This document shows positions 32,537-34,078 of a DNA stretch of 34,078 nt, in pieces (position 1 is the first letter of the stretch; each line of letters starts with the position of its first letter). The notes under the pieces were generated by a model, which was given only the letters and a program-made list of their open reading frames with translations, was not told where the DNA came from and made no database searches. The position numbers and the translations under genes are program-made. The stretch comes from Clostridia bacterium (GTDB lineage Bacteria > Bacillota > Clostridia > Oscillospirales > Acutalibacteraceae), in contig JAFVVQ010000024.1 of assembly GCA_017502085.1 (NCBI GenBank), positions 1 to 34,078 on the forward strand. Direction: 5' to 3'.

Positions 32537-33052
32537 CTGAAAAAATTCCTTTCGCTTCTCGTCGCAATAGCACTGATGTTTGCGGCAGGATGTGAAAAAA
32601 GCGGTTCAGCTCCCGCCTCTCCGCCCGAAATACCAAAAAACTTTTCGGCAGATGCGGAAATAACCTTCCGCGAGCTTTACATGACCGCAACCGTCAGTCT
32701 GACTGCCGAAAACGAATTAAAAATCAAAATGCTCACACCCGAGGTCCTCTCCCCGCTGGAAATTATCTGCAAAGACGGAGTCTGCTCCGCCGCATATGAC
32801 GGCATCAGCTTTTCGGTTGATACAAACAGATTCCCTCAGGCTGATTTCGCATCGATAACAGCTCAGGCATTTGCCTATACCAACGCTGACGTTGAACTGA
32901 AAAAAAGCGTTTCCAACGGAATTATAAGCTATCAGGGAAGTACGGATAACGGAGTTTTTGTTCTGACCCAGGATGAGAAAAGCGGTGCGTGGCTAGATCT
33001 TTCGGTTGAAGGTGCACAACTGCATATAGTTTTCAGTAATTTTGAAACATAA
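32537..33052 (+). CDS. Small lipoprotein, probably CTG-initiated
   Basis: 171 residues if it starts at CTG 32537. The region then reads (M)KKFLSLLVAIALMFAAGC, a perfect lipoprotein signal with lipobox AAGC, and AGGTGAT lies at the right distance (about 7 bases from GG to the start). The first ordinary start, ATG 32576, would cut the signal peptide to MFAAGC and has no ribosome site. ATT at 32534 is another unusual candidate. The mature part is Ser/Pro-rich, then beta-rich, ending VEGAQLHIVFSNF. It loosely recalls LolA-like or GerS-type lipoproteins, which I cannot confirm. It is co-transcribed with nnr and ends at the 33060 hairpin. Function unknown. Confidence 0.72.
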   Translation: MKKFLSLLVAIALMFAAGCEKSGSAPASPPEIPKNFSADAEITFRELYMTATVSLTAENELKIKMLTPEVLSPLEIICKDGVCSAAYDGISFSVDTNRFPQADFASITAQAFAYTNADVELKKSVSNGIISYQGSTDNGVFVLTQDEKSGAWLDLSVEGAQLHIVFSNFET

Positions 33053-33059
33053 AAATATG

Positions 33060-33102
33060 AAGGCTTGTCCGAGGCAAATCTGAGGGCAAGCCTTATGTTT
33101 TT
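33060..33102 (+). terminator. Terminator after the nnr-lipoprotein operon
   Basis: AAGGCTTG (33060-33067) pairs with CAAGCCTT (33087-33094) around a 19-base loop, followed by ATGTTTTT. Confidence 0.7.
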
Positions 33103-33152
33103 GAGTGAGATGCAGACAAAATAAAAAAATTCAGATTTTTTTAAAATTATGC

Positions 33153-33180
33153 TTGACATTTCGGGTTTCTGTGATATAAT
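33153..33180 (+). promoter_or_regulatory. tRNA-Pro promoter
   Basis: A perfect TTGACA (33153-33158), a 16-base spacer and a perfect TATAAT (33175-33180). A short GTTGAG/CTCAAC hairpin (33188-33208) lies in the leader before the tRNA. Confidence 0.88.
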
Positions 33181-33221
33181 AGCATTCGTTGAGTCACGAA
33201 ACCTCAACAAAAGCGAAATAT

Positions 33222-33297
33222 CCGGGTGTGGCGCAGTTGGGAGCGCGCTTGACTGGGGGTCAAGAGGCCGTGAGTTCAAGTCTCGCCACTCGGACCA
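33222..33297 (+). tRNA. tRNA-Pro (anticodon GGG)
   Basis: 76 nt with encoded CCA. Acceptor CCGGGTG pairs with CACTCGG with one G-T pair. The D-stem is GCGC/GCGC, the anticodon stem CTTGA/TCAAG holds loop CTGGGGG with anticodon GGG, and the T-arm is GTGAG-TTCAAGT-CTCGC. The discriminator is A. It reads CCC and CCU. A serine recombinase gene ends about 100 bases downstream on the other strand. Confidence 0.95.
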
Positions 33298-33298
33298 T

Positions 33299-33335
33299 AG
33301 TGAGTATTCATAACACAAGTGAATACTCACTTTTC
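33299..33335 (+). terminator. Terminator after tRNA-Pro
   Basis: AGTGAGTATTCA (33299-33310) pairs with TGAATACTCACT (33320-33331) around a 9-base loop and is followed by TTTC and further T. It begins 2 bases after the CCA. Confidence 0.88.
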
Positions 33336-33373
33336 TTTTTTACATTTCCTCATAGTTAATATTGTTATGTATC

Positions 33374-33400
33374 GAGCAGGTTTTGAGCCTGCTCTTTTTT
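33374..33400 (+). terminator. Second hairpin with T-run beside the recombinase gene
   Basis: GAGCAGG (33374-33380) pairs with CCTGCTC (33388-33394), followed by six T on the plus strand. It directly abuts the 3' end of the minus-strand recombinase. On that strand no T-run follows, so it works better as a plus-strand terminator that shields the gene from the tRNA transcript. Confidence 0.65.
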
Positions 33401-33401
33401 G

Positions 33402-34078
33402 TTATGCCGTTAAATACTCAACGGCTACGCCTTGTCTTGCTTCAAGGACTATATTTTCCTCTTTAACAGGATTTTCAATAACCCCGATAAAGCGATAATG
33501 AATAATGATTTTCTGTGTTTTGTTCTTGCCTTTGCCTTCTATTGAATGGACTTCGATTTTCTCAATTAGCTCATTCAAGAGTGCAGGTGTTAGTGTTTCC
33601 ATCTGCATAAACTTACGAACCGCAAAAGTAAACTGCTCTTTGCTTGTACGAAGATTTTCAATTTCAGACAGTTCTTCTTGGTATTGCCTGATTTTCAGTT
33701 TCAGCTCGTCACGCTCAGTTTCGTACTTCTGTGAAAGCTGCATAAAGCTTTCTTCATTGACAATACCGTTGATATGCTTCTCAAAGAGTTTTTCATACAT
33801 CAATGCAACCTCTTTAGTTCTTGCTGTTGCCTTATCAATACAGTTTTCAAGAAACTTCTGCTGATTGAGTATGCTTTTGTTGGTCTTTGCTTCAAGAATA
33901 TCTGCGAACGCTTCTTCATCTTCAATGAGAAAACTTGCAAAACTTCTGAGCTCAAGCATCACAATCTGCTCCAAAGAATCAGCTCTGACATAATGTGTAC
34001 CCTCACAGGTGCCCCTGCGACCTTTGTAGTTGGAGCACATAAAATATTTGATGTCAGTATTGGGATGATTGACATTGA
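33402..34078 (-). CDS. Large serine recombinase, C-terminal part (cut by window edge)
   Basis: About 225 codons are present; the frame stays open to the window edge, so the N-terminal resolvase domain lies outside. The edge region reads FMCSNYKGRRGTCEGTHYVRADSLEQIV, the zinc-ribbon recombinase pattern (CSN...C...H). A coiled-coil stretch rich in Lys and Glu follows, about 70-150 residues in (EKHINGIVNEESFMQLSQKY, then RDELKLKIRQYQEELSEIENL). A C-terminal LIEKIEVH...HYRFIG block matches the DUF4368 tail of TnpX/TndX-type transposon recombinases. Such enzymes excise and insert conjugative or mobilisable transposons. The ATG at 34040 is internal, not the true start. Orientation, with the 3' end nearest tRNA-Pro, suggests the mobile element lies to the right. 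Confidence 0.9.
   Translation of the reverse strand, partial: NVNHPNTDIKYFMCSNYKGRRGTCEGTHYVRADSLEQIVMLELRSFASFLIEDEEAFADILEAKTNKSILNQQKFLENCIDKATARTKEVALMYEKLFEKHINGIVNEESFMQLSQKYETERDELKLKIRQYQEELSEIENLRTSKEQFTFAVRKFMQMETLTPALLNELIEKIEVHSIEGKGKNKTQKIIIHYRFIGVIENPVKEENIVLEARQGVAVEYLTA

Noticed and set aside
1-34078. A CRISPR array, toxin-antitoxin pair or defence island
   Set aside because: No regularly spaced repeats, cas genes or paired small toxin and antitoxin frames were seen; the regions resolve into housekeeping, envelope and sugar genes.

Overview
The window looks like a chromosomal segment of an anaerobic, spore-forming Firmicute of the class Clostridia, probably a gut Oscillospiraceae/Ruminococcaceae-type bacterium. 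The reasons are spoIIR and a CotH-type gene, Gram-positive lipoprotein signals, a T-box leader, a type A RNase P RNA, strong AGGAGG-like ribosome sites and intrinsic terminators. The lineage is an inference from gene content; no search was run.

Layout. 1-258 (minus): the 5' end of a 16S rRNA gene, its leader and a consensus rrn promoter. 371-5492 (minus): rnpB promoter, rnpB, then recD2, comFC, mreB and spoIIR. 5533-7188 (plus): an LCP cell-wall ligase and a GNAT acetyltransferase. 7237-7558: tRNA-Leu(CAA), followed by a hairpin-rich block that ends in a second copy of the tRNA 3' end. 7566-9526: a PfkB-type sugar kinase (minus) diverging from a MraY-type membrane transferase (plus). 9586-14292 (plus): a four-gene unit of lipoprotein, GH2 glycosidase, WYL-domain regulator (frame broken at an A10 tract) and DUF3798-type lipoprotein. 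14296-15022: a Crp/Fnr regulator. 15078-17759 (minus): a fusion of XRE helix-turn-helix, cupin and acyl-CoA synthetase, behind a T-box riboswitch. 17883-21072 (minus): a membrane-anchored LysM-G5-M23 endopeptidase and a dTDP-4-dehydrorhamnose reductase. 21169-24119 (plus): ispE, then a transporter and a glycerophosphodiesterase-like enzyme. 24139-30876 (minus): an operon of NifU-like protein, GH38 alpha-mannosidase, phosphohexomutase and CotH protein. 30975-33102 (plus): bifunctional NAD(P)HX repair enzyme and a small lipoprotein. 33153-33394: tRNA-Pro(GGG) and its terminators. 33402-34078 (minus): the C-terminal part of a large serine recombinase, probably the edge of a mobile element inserted beside the tRNA.

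Themes. Cell-envelope work recurs: MreB, LCP ligase, MraY-like transferase, M23 endopeptidase, RfbD and IspE. Glycan use is seen in GH2, GH38, the phosphohexomutase and the PfkB kinase. The most unusual item is the acyl-CoA synthetase that carries its own XRE-cupin sensor and sits under a T-box whose specifier reads as an alanine codon (GCU). Other points worth attention are the A10 frameshift in the WYL regulator, the duplicated tRNA-Leu 3' end with three hairpins, the hairpin that covers the spoIIR ribosome site, and a lipoprotein that seems to start at CTG.
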